The notes: a model not told the origin generated them from the letters alone. A DNA stretch of 37,730 bases from Acholeplasmatales bacterium (GCA_017449215.1 JAFSJY010000056.1:1-37730), one strand, 5' to 3'. Counted from the stretch's first letter, positions 1 through 8,700 are shown. Made by a program: numbers and translations.

Positions 1-327
1 CCTTATACTTTCATTAGACATATCTTCTTTTTAGCCAAAGAAAGCTTAACTATAACTGACTTCTATGCTGACAATTATTTAATATCTATGTTAAAGGATA
101 TTAAAGTAAATATAACAATCGTTACTTCTTCTAATTCTTATCTTAATAAGCTTGATTTACCAAATAACATTAATGTTGTTTATGACAATGATATTCATGG
201 AAGATACATATCCATTGATGATAAATATGTATATGCTTTAGATAATTCATTTAATAATATTGGTAAGAAAAGATTTGTAATCATGAAGTTAGAAAACATA
301 ACTAAGGAAATGCTATTAAAGAAATAA
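1..327 (+). CDS. C-terminal fragment of a PLD-like-domain protein (5' end outside window)
   Basis: The frame is open from base 1, so this is the last 108 codons of a longer gene; the ATG at 88 is internal, not a start. The visible part begins with a hydrophobic strand followed by ITDFYAD, then ITIVTSSNS, then IHGRYISIDDKYVYAL and NIGKKRFVIMKL. That order matches the C-terminal phospholipase-D-like fold found behind ORF6N/RhuM-type or other N-terminal domains, where the usual text is HDRFLIIDD...GASLKDLGKK. The common HDR is HGR here, so catalytic activity is doubtful and a binding or regulatory role is possible. The N-terminal domain, and so the real function, lies off the window. Confidence 0.6.
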   Translation, partial: PYTFIRHIFFLAKESLTITDFYADNYLISMLKDIKVNITIVTSSNSYLNKLDLPNNINVVYDNDIHGRYISIDDKYVYALDNSFNNIGKKRFVIMKLENITKEMLLKK

Positions 328-332
328 AATAA

Positions 333-363
333 AGAGATGAACCACATATAATGATTCATCTCT
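333..363 (+). terminator. Hairpin after the PLD-like gene
   Basis: AGAGATGAA (333-341) pairs perfectly with TTCATCTCT (355-363) around a 13-base loop, six bases after the TAA of the upstream gene. It lies between two convergent genes and is followed only by an AT-rich stretch without a clear T-run, so it may act weakly in either direction. Confidence 0.5.
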
Positions 364-390
364 ATATACTATATTATAAAATATTTATTC

Positions 391-3342
391 TTATGAAAAT
401 GCTACTACATTATTTGGATTATTTTTATATATCGCAAGATTATAAGTACCAGTTGTCCATACAGTTGCACTTCCAATGCCTTCTACATTAAAGACAAAAT
501 TTTGAATAGGTACACCATTTTTTACATCATAAACTGATATTACGTCTCCAGCCTCTAAATCAACTGATGTGGTAAATGCATCATTGTTATAGATAAAATC
601 TCCTACAGTAGTATAGTTTTTATAATCTGAATCCCATACTACTAATGATAATTGTTGATTCTTAAATGCTCCTCCATTATAGAAATTTTCATATACAACT
701 ACCACATTTGGATTAGATGCATACATTGCAAAACTATAATTTCCATATGTCTTTACAATACCATTTTCAATACCTTCTACATCGAAAGTTATATTCTCTT
801 TTTCACCTTTTATATTGTAAACATGAAGATTAGTTCCAACCTCTAAAATAATTCCTTCTAAAATGAAGCATTTATATTGATGGTCATAATGGAAATCTCC
901 AATCGGCATATATTGTCCTGGATTATTCTTATCCTCTCTACATAACAAGAAATTATTACTACTATATTCACCTTCACAATAGAATCCTAAATTAATAGAC
1001 ATTTCATCTCTATTATAATCACTATATGTAAATTTATATTTTGCCATTTCATAATATGTAGGAGTTATAGTTAATCCACTAAATGCTAAGATATCAGATG
1101 TACTATTAGGCTTTACACTTGTGATATTAAAATTAATCGGAGTAAATGTAATAGTTGTATTCTTAGCTATATATGGTGTTGCAAAAGAATATACAGGTTC
1201 ATAATCTGTATAATCAATCTTAACTGGATAATCTTTTCCATTAATTGTAATTTTTGATTCTAAAATACTATTAGAAGTACATTTTATAATTAATCCATAA
1301 TTGTCAACAGGTTCAAATACTACTTCTTTATAGATATTATTAGCTTCATCAGGAATTCTTAACTTAACATATTGGTATCCATCACCATAAACATAACCAT
1401 CATTATTATTTATAATAGAGTTTAAATAATTTTGTTTTTCGTAATTTTGAATATTCCATATTTGAATCTCTTTTGTATTATCTTGATTTTCTCTATATTC
1501 AATATGTATTTTTTCTCCGGTAACTTGTGGTATTTCAATACCATCTAAAAATTCAGTAGTTTTTGTGCTATTCCATTCTTCATATGGATTCTCATTTAAA
1601 ATCTTAATTTCTACATTATAATTATCATTATTATATCTTACTACAAGAAGCTTACTTCCATTTTCTTTTACAAGACTATCTCCATTTGAATTATTAAGGA
1701 AGAATCCATTAGATTTAAGAGAATCAGAATATAATCCTCTTTCCTTTTCTGTTGAACCAGCTATTGTGAAACTTCCATCATTATTCTTTGTAATAGTTAT
1801 ATTATCACCAATAAATGCTGGGAAGCCAGCTTCTACTAATTCTTTCATAGTCGCGGCTGATGTGTCTTCCTTAGAATATGCAGATTCTGCAAATCTTACA
1901 TCCTTAATAAGTGTTGTAAAATCACCATGAACTAATTTAATATCAACCTTCTCAGGTCTTCCAAAGTAATCATAAATATCTGAAATCTTTGAACCATTAG
2001 ATACTAAATCATTAGAGCTAGTTGTAACTATATAGTATCTAAATGGTGTATAATCAGTAATTCTATCAAGAATTTCTCCATCAACATTAGTAAAATATAC
2101 CATTGGAAGTATGTACGTATCCTGAGTTTGATTCTTCCAAGCTTCAGTATCAGTAAATAATTCATTCATTGTTACATCCTTAACAATATAATTACCAGTT
2201 TGGAAGGCAGTATTTTCATCAAGCATTACAATAATACCAGCTGATCTTGTTTTATCCTTTTCAGGATCAGTATCATCATCTGGAAGTAATGAATATAATA
2301 TATCACTACCATTTATTCTTGAGAATTCATTGTAGAATTTTTGAATCTTATCATTAATAGTTCCACTCTTTTTTTGGAATGCCGCTCCATTAATATCAGT
2401 AACATTTAATCCAGCATTAAAGAATGCATTCGCTACCGTCTTCTTATTTTCACCCTTATTATTCATAAGCTTTCTTAAATTAGAATTCTTATACCACTTT
2501 GGATGACCAACAGTATATTCTATTCCTTCATTTATGTATGAATCAAAATTAGGATGAGAGCTATCCTTAACTACTTTTCTATCAGATTCTAAAACAAATT
2601 TTCTCCATTCAGTAATCTTACTATCCTTAACCTCAACATAATCATTTTCTAAGGTACAATTACCCATTATACCTCTATCATCTGTCATCATGTTAAGCTT
2701 ATAATTAGGATTTTCATTGTTCATATCATAATCAAGCTCCATACCAACATACCAAACCATGTTATATTCAGTTGAGCCTTTTGTAAGCTTTACATCAAAT
2801 GATACATCACATGTAATTAAATCATTACTATCAATATTAATTTCTAATGCTAATTTAAAATCATAATCCCATTTATAATTTGTTTCTGTATCAGCTTTCT
2901 TTTGACCTGTTTCAATATCATAATAAATTGAATTAGTGATATTAGAATAATACTTAGTACCAAATTCAAAATCACTACCAGTATCATCTAATATTGCCTT
3001 TAGATATTGGAATTGAATCATAGGTGGCTGATCATATTCTAATTCATCAATTTTATCACCTTGACTATCTGAATCATCATATAGATTTTCAATTACTGAA
3101 TAAGCATCAACATTAACCTTCGCAGCCATTAATCCAATATTAGATTTACTAGAATTAGATTCATTAATATTAACTTCATTTGAACTTAGCTTAATACTCT
3201 TTAAGCTCTTCTCTACACCATTAAAAGCAAATTGTACCTTTTCATAGCTTGAAGAAGGTAAATCATCTCCACATGAAGTTAAAGCTATAGCCCCTAAGAA
3301 AAGCATCGTAGTAGAGGCAAGTATGGTACTTACTTTTTTCAT
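391..3342 (-). CDS. Large secreted lipoprotein with tandem C-terminal modules, unknown function
   Basis: About 983 aa. The start is set at the ATG at 3342 (MKKVSTIL...). The upstream in-frame TTG at 3354 touches the AAAGG site at 3359-3355 and is unlikely. The N-terminus is a lipoprotein signal: KK, a hydrophobic core, then the lipobox LTSC followed by GDD, so the mature protein should be anchored to the outer face of the membrane. The body is rich in D, N, S and Y, typical of surface proteins. The last ~200 aa are two related modules of about 97-100 aa. Each has GDF in its first third, an (L)EAGD/LEVGT turn, FDVEG or FNVEG, then G(N/T)Y followed by NPN near its end. The style recalls small beta-sandwich carbohydrate-binding modules, but I recognise no family. 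A single monocistronic gene. Confidence 0.75.
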   Translation of the reverse strand: MKKVSTILASTTMLFLGAIALTSCGDDLPSSSYEKVQFAFNGVEKSLKSIKLSSNEVNINESNSSKSNIGLMAAKVNVDAYSVIENLYDDSDSQGDKIDELEYDQPPMIQFQYLKAILDDTGSDFEFGTKYYSNITNSIYYDIETGQKKADTETNYKWDYDFKLALEINIDSNDLITCDVSFDVKLTKGSTEYNMVWYVGMELDYDMNNENPNYKLNMMTDDRGIMGNCTLENDYVEVKDSKITEWRKFVLESDRKVVKDSSHPNFDSYINEGIEYTVGHPKWYKNSNLRKLMNNKGENKKTVANAFFNAGLNVTDINGAAFQKKSGTINDKIQKFYNEFSRINGSDILYSLLPDDDTDPEKDKTRSAGIIVMLDENTAFQTGNYIVKDVTMNELFTDTEAWKNQTQDTYILPMVYFTNVDGEILDRITDYTPFRYYIVTTSSNDLVSNGSKISDIYDYFGRPEKVDIKLVHGDFTTLIKDVRFAESAYSKEDTSAATMKELVEAGFPAFIGDNITITKNNDGSFTIAGSTEKERGLYSDSLKSNGFFLNNSNGDSLVKENGSKLLVVRYNNDNYNVEIKILNENPYEEWNSTKTTEFLDGIEIPQVTGEKIHIEYRENQDNTKEIQIWNIQNYEKQNYLNSIINNNDGYVYGDGYQYVKLRIPDEANNIYKEVVFEPVDNYGLIIKCTSNSILESKITINGKDYPVKIDYTDYEPVYSFATPYIAKNTTITFTPINFNITSVKPNSTSDILAFSGLTITPTYYEMAKYKFTYSDYNRDEMSINLGFYCEGEYSSNNFLLCREDKNNPGQYMPIGDFHYDHQYKCFILEGIILEVGTNLHVYNIKGEKENITFDVEGIENGIVKTYGNYSFAMYASNPNVVVVYENFYNGGAFKNQQLSLVVWDSDYKNYTTVGDFIYNNDAFTTSVDLEAGDVISVYDVKNGVPIQNFVFNVEGIGSATVWTTGTYNLAIYKNNPNNVVAFS
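394..984 (-). repeat. Two related ~97-100-aa modules at the C-terminus of the lipoprotein
   Basis: Module 1 (about 685-984) and module 2 (about 394-684) align as protein: GDFHYD/GDFIYN, LEVGTNLHVYNIKG/LEAGDVISVYDVKN, FDVEGI/FNVEGI, YGNYSFAMYASNPN/TGTYNLAIYKNNPN. They are diverged at DNA level, so this is an old domain duplication and not a recent tandem repeat. Confidence 0.7.
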
Positions 3343-3529
3343 ACATAACACCAACCTTTCATAATATATTTAAAATTTTGTAAATAAATCGTTTACTTCT
3401 TTTGTTCATTATAGCATATATTAGAGAAATATGCTACGTTATAAAAAGTAAATTATTAAATTTTAAATCATATAACGAAAAACTTCAAGTAAAAGATGTT
3501 TCAACTTTATTTCAAGACATTAGTCAATT

Positions 3530-3600
3530 TTGGCACTTTATTCAGTGATTATAGTGCCATTTTGGCATATTAAATTAAAATTATAGTGCCATTTCAGTGA
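3530..3600. repeat. Short direct and inverted repeats upstream of the lipoprotein gene
   Basis: ATTATAGTGCCATTT occurs twice (3548-3562 and 3580-3594), TTCAGTGA twice (3541-3548 and 3593-3600), and TTTTGGCA twice (about 3528-3535 and 3560-3567). TGGCACT (3531-3537) is the reverse complement of AGTGCCA (3553-3559). The stretch from 3343 to 3646 has no convincing gene. Besides these repeats it holds the tRNA terminator and, presumably, the lipoprotein promoter. Confidence 0.6.
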
Positions 3601-3633
3601 AAAGAAAAAAAGTTTGATATAAATATATCAAAC
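3601..3633 (-). terminator. Rho-independent terminator after tRNA-Leu
   Basis: GTTTGATATA (3612-3621) and TATATCAAAC (3624-3633) form a stem. On the minus strand it is followed at once by a T-rich run (the complement of the A-run 3601-3611). It ends the tRNA-Leu transcript 14 bases past its CCA end. Confidence 0.8.
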
Positions 3634-3646
3634 CTATTATTTCAAC

Positions 3647-3732
3647 TGGTGGCCAAGATGGGATTCGAACCCACACGGTATCACTACCAAAAGATTTTGA
3701 GTCTTCCGCGGCTGCCATTACGCCACTTGGCC
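3647..3732 (-). tRNA. tRNA-Leu (anticodon CAA)
   Basis: The 86-base gene has its CCA encoded (complement of 3647-3649). The acceptor stem is GGCCAAG/CTTGGCC with discriminator A. The anticodon loop reads CTCAAAA, giving anticodon CAA (codon UUG). A long variable arm with stem GGTA.../...TACC is typical of class II tRNAs, and GGTTCGAATCC is the T-loop region. It begins only 16 bases after the glycosyltransferase stop codon on the same strand, so it is probably cut from that mRNA or read from a promoter inside the gene. Confidence 0.95.
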
Positions 3733-3737
3733 ATTTC

Positions 3738-3755
3738 GGAGTAATTTATTACTCC
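3738..3755 (-). other. Hairpin across the glycosyltransferase stop codon
   Basis: GGAGTAA/TTACTCC with a 4-base loop includes the TAA stop of the glycosyltransferase and sits just before tRNA-Leu. There is no T-run after it, so it does not look like a terminator. It may mark where the mRNA ends after tRNA processing. Confidence 0.45.
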
Positions 3756-4966
3756 TTATTTTTATTATATTTTTTTATTGCTTCCTCATATATTTTTAAT
3801 ACAGATTGGGCAAACTTTTCCTTTGAATATTCTTTTGATGTTAATGTCGCATTCTTCTTCATATCAAGTAATACCTCTTGATTATTAAAGATATATGACA
3901 TCTTTTCAATACATTCCTCTAAAGAATCAAATATAAATCCATTATATCCTTCTTCGATTAAACCTTCAACTGCTTCATCACTTTGAACTAATACTGGAGT
4001 ACCACTAGATAGTGCTTCAATATATGTTAAGCCTTGAGTTTCAGATTTAGAAGCATTCATAAATATATTAAAGATATGATAATATTGAGGAACCTCCTCC
4101 CAAGGAACTAAATCAGTAAATATCATTTGATTAGTTATCCCTTGCTTTTCTGCATATTTCTTTAAATCATCTAATTCAGGACCACCACCTACAAGCATGA
4201 ATTTAACATGAGGTGTATTTGTAAATGCCATAGCGAATGCCTCTATTAGCATTTCAATATTCTTTTCCTTAGATGTTCTACCTATATATGCAAATATAAA
4301 ATCAGTATCATTAATCTTATATTTATCCTTTATTTCTCTAATCATTACTGGATTAGCATTTTGAATTTGGAATCTATCAATTTCAATTCCAGTTGGAACA
4401 ATTTCAACATCCTGATTTTTAACTCCATATAATTCAAAATCCTGAATTACCTTTTTAGTTGGAACAATTTCAACCTGAGATGCCTCACTGATAGGACCAG
4501 TGAACCATTTCTTCTCTAGATACATTAATTGTCTATGGAATCTCTTATCTAAATGTGGGAATAAATATTGGATATAATCTTTATATGAGGTATGAAGTGT
4601 ATGAATAATAGGAATACCAAATTTCTTAGATGCACGCATCGCAATCTTAGAAATTGAGAATTCAGTTTGGACATGAATTACATCTAAATTATATTCTTTA
4701 ATTTTATTTAATGTCTTCTTATAGCTAAATGTGAATCTATAATCCTTAACAGACTTAAAAGGATATCTCATACCATTAATAAATATGACATTTTTAGATT
4801 CAAGTTCTTCCTTCTGAAGTGGAGTAAGTTTTTTCATATTCACACGGAATGTGAAAATATAAACCTCGTGACCTAATGCAGAAAGACCCTCATATAACAT
4901 TTTAATAGATGTAACTACACCACTAATCATTGGATAATATTGATCAGTGAATATACCAATTTTCAT
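3749..4966 (-). CDS. GT4-family glycosyltransferase, probable diacylglycerol glycosyltransferase
   Basis: About 405 aa. The start is the ATG at 4966 (MKIGIFTD): GAGGA lies 8 bases upstream, inside the last codons of the preceding gene, while the ATG at 4981 has no such site. GT-B fold: the N-terminal Rossmann half opens with FTDQYYPMISGVVTS, as in Acholeplasma-type glucosyl-diacylglycerol synthases and other lipid/PIM glycosyltransferases. The C-terminal half has YIGRTSKEKN and the EX7E motif in SETQGLTYIEALSSGTP. No membrane segment; such enzymes are monotopic. The gene follows a flippase-like membrane protein by 4 bases, which supports a role in membrane glycolipid synthesis. Sugar donor and exact lipid acceptor cannot be read from sequence. 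Confidence 0.8.
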   Translation of the reverse strand: MKIGIFTDQYYPMISGVVTSIKMLYEGLSALGHEVYIFTFRVNMKKLTPLQKEELESKNVIFINGMRYPFKSVKDYRFTFSYKKTLNKIKEYNLDVIHVQTEFSISKIAMRASKKFGIPIIHTLHTSYKDYIQYLFPHLDKRFHRQLMYLEKKWFTGPISEASQVEIVPTKKVIQDFELYGVKNQDVEIVPTGIEIDRFQIQNANPVMIREIKDKYKINDTDFIFAYIGRTSKEKNIEMLIEAFAMAFTNTPHVKFMLVGGGPELDDLKKYAEKQGITNQMIFTDLVPWEEVPQYYHIFNIFMNASKSETQGLTYIEALSSGTPVLVQSDEAVEGLIEEGYNGFIFDSLEECIEKMSYIFNNQEVLLDMKKNATLTSKEYSKEKFAQSVLKIYEEAIKKYNKNKE

Positions 4967-4970
4967 TCTA

Positions 4971-6083
4971 TCATTCCTCATTAATTTTGTCCGTAACCAT
5001 TATATCACTATTTTCTTTTGGTTGCACCAAAGAAATATTATTTCTTCTATCTGTCTTTTCGAAGATTAAATATAGAATAAATCCATATAAAATCAAGAAA
5101 TAATAAGTAAGCATTCTCCATATCATCATTACTGCTAAAGACATTTGAAGTGCATCATTTTCGGTATATCCATAGCCCTCGATAAAGGGTGAATATAATT
5201 CCTTAAATGCATATTCAACGCCACCAGACGCACCTGGAGTTGGAACCCAAATAGAGATAGTAAGTACAAACGAAGTTAAAGCCATTGTATAAGGTAAATC
5301 TGCCATTTTTATTTCTACTCCAATTGCGTATAACGCAATAAATGGAATTGAATAATAAAATGCAAATGATAAAATCTTTGTTAATAAAATAAATATCCAA
5401 AGCTTAAAGGATTTTATTATTTCCTTAAATGCATTTTGCATATTATCTATATAATTAATAAAATTCTCTCTTTTATTTGATAGCTTATTTAAGAATTTAA
5501 TCTTACATAGCTTATCATATAAAAATATAAATAATTTACCAATGGGCTTTACAGTACCAATTAATATTAATCCAATCATAATAATCATGTTAATAGAAAA
5601 GCCAACAATTAGGAAAGCTATAAAGCCATTAATTTGCTCATAAACACGATTATAATAAAGGATTATAAATACAACCCCAATTAGATTTAAACACATTTGA
5701 TATGCAATGAAATTTATTAATAGTGCTGATGTAGAATCAGACAATTTCATATTCTTTCTTTTTAATGCATAAGCCTGAAAAGGCTGACCTCCGGATGAAA
5801 ATGGAGTTATAGCATTAAAGAAAAACTCAGTACCTGATATAGCATATAAATCAATGAATTTAATATCCTTATATCTATATTTAGTTAATAACATAAGTGA
5901 AGCCTGATATGTTATTGCATATAACAATACAAAAAGGATAGCTAAGAATATAAAAGATATTTTGGCATTAGACAATACATTAAATATTTTTTTAATATCT
6001 CCTAAGCTAATAACCATTAATATTACTAGCAATAATATAGCAAAAACAAATATCAGATTTCTAATTATTTTTCCCTTAGACAT
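4971..6083 (-). CDS. Flippase-like integral membrane protein (UPF0104/YbhN, LPG synthase TM family)
   Basis: 370 aa with about eight hydrophobic segments. Family hallmarks are TPFSSGGQPFQAYAL (about residues 95-110) and WVPTPGASGGVEYAF (about 280-295), which are typical of the TIGR00374 / lysylphosphatidylglycerol-synthase transmembrane family. It has no C-terminal aminoacyl-transferase domain, so it resembles the stand-alone flippase-like members and not full MprF. The start is 5 bases after the argS stop with no clear Shine-Dalgarno site, which suggests translational coupling. Its own stop region carries the ribosome binding site of the downstream glycosyltransferase. The pair is likely to make and translocate a glycolipid or related envelope lipid. 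Confidence 0.8.
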   Translation of the reverse strand: MSKGKIIRNLIFVFAILLLVILMVISLGDIKKIFNVLSNAKISFIFLAILFVLLYAITYQASLMLLTKYRYKDIKFIDLYAISGTEFFFNAITPFSSGGQPFQAYALKRKNMKLSDSTSALLINFIAYQMCLNLIGVVFIILYYNRVYEQINGFIAFLIVGFSINMIIMIGLILIGTVKPIGKLFIFLYDKLCKIKFLNKLSNKRENFINYIDNMQNAFKEIIKSFKLWIFILLTKILSFAFYYSIPFIALYAIGVEIKMADLPYTMALTSFVLTISIWVPTPGASGGVEYAFKELYSPFIEGYGYTENDALQMSLAVMMIWRMLTYYFLILYGFILYLIFEKTDRRNNISLVQPKENSDIMVTDKINEE

Positions 6084-6088
6084 AAAAA

Positions 6089-7786
6089 TTACATTTCATC
6101 AAGGTAATGAATACCTAATAATCTTAAGCCCTCATTAAGTACTATTCTTACTGATTTAGCTAAAGCTAAATTAGTATTTCTAACCTTTTCATCTGCGGCA
6201 TTAATCTTTTCAATTGAATAGAAATGATTAAATGAAGCAGCTAAATTTAGTAAATACTTAGCAACTATTGAAGGAGATGCCTCATTAGCAGCCTTTTCAA
6301 TAGTAGATTGGAATTCAGAAATCATTCTTACTAATTCGAAATAATGCTCACGCTCAAATAATTCCTTTGAAATATTATTAAAATCAAATGTAGCATTCTT
6401 TAAAATAGATGCAATTCTTACAGAAGTATATTGTAAATATGGACCAGTTTGACCCTCAAACTTAACTGCTTGTTCAAGATTGAAATCAATATCAGAGCCT
6501 CTAAAATTCTTTAAGTCAGCAAATACTATAGCGGCAATACCAACATATTTAGCAATAGTATCCTTATCCTTTAATTCAGGGTTCTTCTCAGAAATTAAAT
6601 CATAAGCTAGCTTAATAGCTGTTTGTAAAACATCATATAGCTTTACAACATTACCCTTTCTTGTAGATGCCTTCTTACCATTAGTTAAATATAAACCAAA
6701 GTTAACATGCTCAATTTGATTTGAAAAATCATAGCCCATTTTATCTACAAGCATCTTTAATTGTTCGAAATGAAGCTTTTGCTCATTTCCTACAACATAT
6801 AAAATCTTATCAAACTTATATTCTTTCTTTCTATAGAATACAGCTGCTAAATCTCTAGTGATATATAATGAACCACCATCACTTCTCTTAATTAATGCAG
6901 GTGGAATATTATCACCTAAATCAACAATCATAGCACCCTGATCTTCATGTAATAAATGCTTATCCTCTAATTCCTTAATGATAGGATCCATCTTATCATT
7001 ATAGAAGGCTTCACCATTATAAGAATCAAAATCAATCTCTAATAAATCATAGATTTGAGCAGATTCCTTTAAAGATTCCTCTCTAATCCACTTCCATAAG
7101 TCTAAATATTCAGGATTAGCTAATTCCATTTGTCTGAATGCTTCTCTTGCTTCATCCTCTAAAGACTTATCCTTTTCTGCTTCCTCATGGAATTTAACAT
7201 AAAGCTTAGTTAATTCAGAAATAGGGTCATTCATAATAACTTCCTTATTACCCCACTTCTTATAAGCAACAATCATTTTACCAAATTGAGTACCCCAATC
7301 TCCTAAATAATTGATAGCATATGTATTATATCCACACTTCTTTAAAATTAACTTAATAGAATTACCAATCATTGTAGATCTTAAATGACCAATAGAGAAG
7401 CTCTTAGCAATATTAGGTGATGAATAATCTAATGTAACATTCTTACCAGAACCCATATTAGAATTACCATAGTTGTTTTCCTCATTTAAGCACTTTAAAA
7501 TAATCTTTTCTGATAATAATTCCTTATCAACAAATAAATTAATATAAGCACCTACTGATTTAACATCCTTAATAGGTAAATCTGCATTCTTAATAATATT
7601 TAATGCTTCCTCTACAATTTGAGGCATAGGCTTTCTTAATACCTTAACAACAGTAAACATTGGAACTGAAATATCACCTAATTTAGGATCCTTTGGTGTT
7701 TCAACAACAATGCCAACCTCAAAACCATTATTCTTATAATATGTTTCTAATAAATCCTTTATTTCAATTTTAATTTGCTCTATCAT
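6089..7786 (-). CDS. argS: Arginine--tRNA ligase
   Basis: 565 aa, full length for class I ArgRS. It charges tRNA-Arg in the cytosol. Visible marks are the N-terminal Add-1-like domain, the HIGH region SPNIAKSFSIGHLRSTMIGN (HLRS), the KMSKS-equivalent STRKGNVV (about residue 375), and the C-terminal DALR anticodon-binding helices from about residue 450, ending LLGIHYLDEM. AGGAGG lies 5 bases before the ATG. It is followed 5 bases later by the flippase-like gene. A terminator-like hairpin separates it from the gene upstream, so argS may be attenuated or partly uncoupled. No T-box is present here. Confidence 0.97.
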   Translation of the reverse strand: MIEQIKIEIKDLLETYYKNNGFEVGIVVETPKDPKLGDISVPMFTVVKVLRKPMPQIVEEALNIIKNADLPIKDVKSVGAYINLFVDKELLSEKIILKCLNEENNYGNSNMGSGKNVTLDYSSPNIAKSFSIGHLRSTMIGNSIKLILKKCGYNTYAINYLGDWGTQFGKMIVAYKKWGNKEVIMNDPISELTKLYVKFHEEAEKDKSLEDEAREAFRQMELANPEYLDLWKWIREESLKESAQIYDLLEIDFDSYNGEAFYNDKMDPIIKELEDKHLLHEDQGAMIVDLGDNIPPALIKRSDGGSLYITRDLAAVFYRKKEYKFDKILYVVGNEQKLHFEQLKMLVDKMGYDFSNQIEHVNFGLYLTNGKKASTRKGNVVKLYDVLQTAIKLAYDLISEKNPELKDKDTIAKYVGIAAIVFADLKNFRGSDIDFNLEQAVKFEGQTGPYLQYTSVRIASILKNATFDFNNISKELFEREHYFELVRMISEFQSTIEKAANEASPSIVAKYLLNLAASFNHFYSIEKINAADEKVRNTNLALAKSVRIVLNEGLRLLGIHYLDEM

Positions 7787-7800
7787 AGTATCCTCCTAAT

Positions 7801-7832
7801 TAAAAGATAAGGCTGAGAAGAAAATCTCAGCC
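7801..7832 (-). terminator. Terminator-like hairpin between the thioredoxin-like gene and argS
   Basis: GGCTGAGA (7811-7818) and TCTCAGCC (7825-7832) form a perfect 8-bp stem with a 6-base loop. On the minus strand it is followed by TTATCTTTT. It begins 6 bases after the stop of the upstream gene and ends 15 bases before the argS start. It probably gives partial termination, because there is little room for a separate argS promoter. Confidence 0.7.
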
Positions 7833-7838
7833 ATCAAA

Positions 7839-8507
7839 TTAATTTTCGCTTTTTGCCTTTTCATTCATTTCAAAGCTGAATGCCTTTTGAATATAAATAC
7901 TCCAACTATATTCAGCAGAATCCTTACCAACCTGTGTATTGAAAATTAATGAATTATTCTTATATACAAATAATGCAGGATAAACTGTTAAATCAATTTC
8001 AGTTGCATCTCCACTCTTACCAGTATTTAAGATATCCTCATACTTATCACAAGTTTGCTTAAATGAAATTGTATCAGTTTCACTATCAGCTTCTGCTTCC
8101 TCATAGAAAGTTGCATACATTAAATATACATTCTCAATTTCATATTCTTCAGCTAAAGAGTTAATCTTAGATAAATATTCTAGATAAGTTGCATTAGATA
8201 ATGATCCATAGAAGAAATATGTATATCCTTCATTATCAGCAATACTTCTTGCCTTATTAAATAATGACTCATCAGAACCACTTACTTCCTTTAGATGAAC
8301 ATCAGTACCTAAAGTTGAATAAGATGTACTATTTTCAGTATTATAAGCTGTAATAGCTTCATTCCACTTAGTAAGATTCTTTTTATCTTGAGATGGAATA
8401 GCAAGGATAATTGTAACTGTTAGTAGAATTGCTAAAGCAGCTAACAAAATTATCAATTCCTTTGTCCATTTAAATTTTACCTTTTTTCTATTTCTTTTTG
8501 ATGCCAT
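7839..8507 (-). CDS. Membrane-anchored thioredoxin-fold-like protein without CXXC
   Basis: 222 aa. A basic N-terminus (KRNRKK) precedes one membrane segment (about residues 20-40), so the rest should face outside. The exported part has the order of a thioredoxin fold: YTYFFYGS, a helix with EYLSKINSLAEEYEIENVYLMYATF, then LTVYPALFVYKNNSLI (the cis-Pro-like position, about residues 177-192) and a C-terminal helix. The CXXC of active thioredoxins is absent (YGSLSN stands at that place), so redox activity is unlikely. It has its own promoter and heads the transcript that continues into argS. Function unknown; the fold call is by pattern only. Confidence 0.55.
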   Translation of the reverse strand: MASKRNRKKVKFKWTKELIILLAALAILLTVTIILAIPSQDKKNLTKWNEAITAYNTENSTSYSTLGTDVHLKEVSGSDESLFNKARSIADNEGYTYFFYGSLSNATYLEYLSKINSLAEEYEIENVYLMYATFYEEAEADSETDTISFKQTCDKYEDILNTGKSGDATEIDLTVYPALFVYKNNSLIFNTQVGKDSAEYSWSIYIQKAFSFEMNEKAKSEN

Positions 8508-8553
8508 AAAACATTACTCCCTAAATCTAAAAAGATTAAATTCATACTGCATT

Positions 8554-8582
8554 ATTATAACAAATTTACTTTGTAAATACAA
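8554..8582 (-). promoter_or_regulatory. Sigma-A-type promoter for the 7839-8507 gene
   Basis: TTGTAT (8582-8577), a 17-base spacer and TATAAT (8559-8554) on the minus strand, about 45 bases before the start codon. It is divergent to the glgA promoter. Bases 8583-8700 between the two promoters hold only an AT-rich hairpin (AGAAAT/ATTTCT near 8610-8625) and no gene. Confidence 0.7.
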
Positions 8583-8700
8583 TAGATTATTTTCTTTCGT
8601 ATTTTTTTAAAGAAATAGCATTTCTTAAACAAATTATCGTAAACATAGTAGAATATTGGTCAAATGTGTCTTTAGGTTATGAAATTTCACGATAAACGTC

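Noticed and set aside
3530-3600. CRISPR array
   Set aside because: Only two copies of short motifs at uneven distance, no spacers of constant length and no cas genes.
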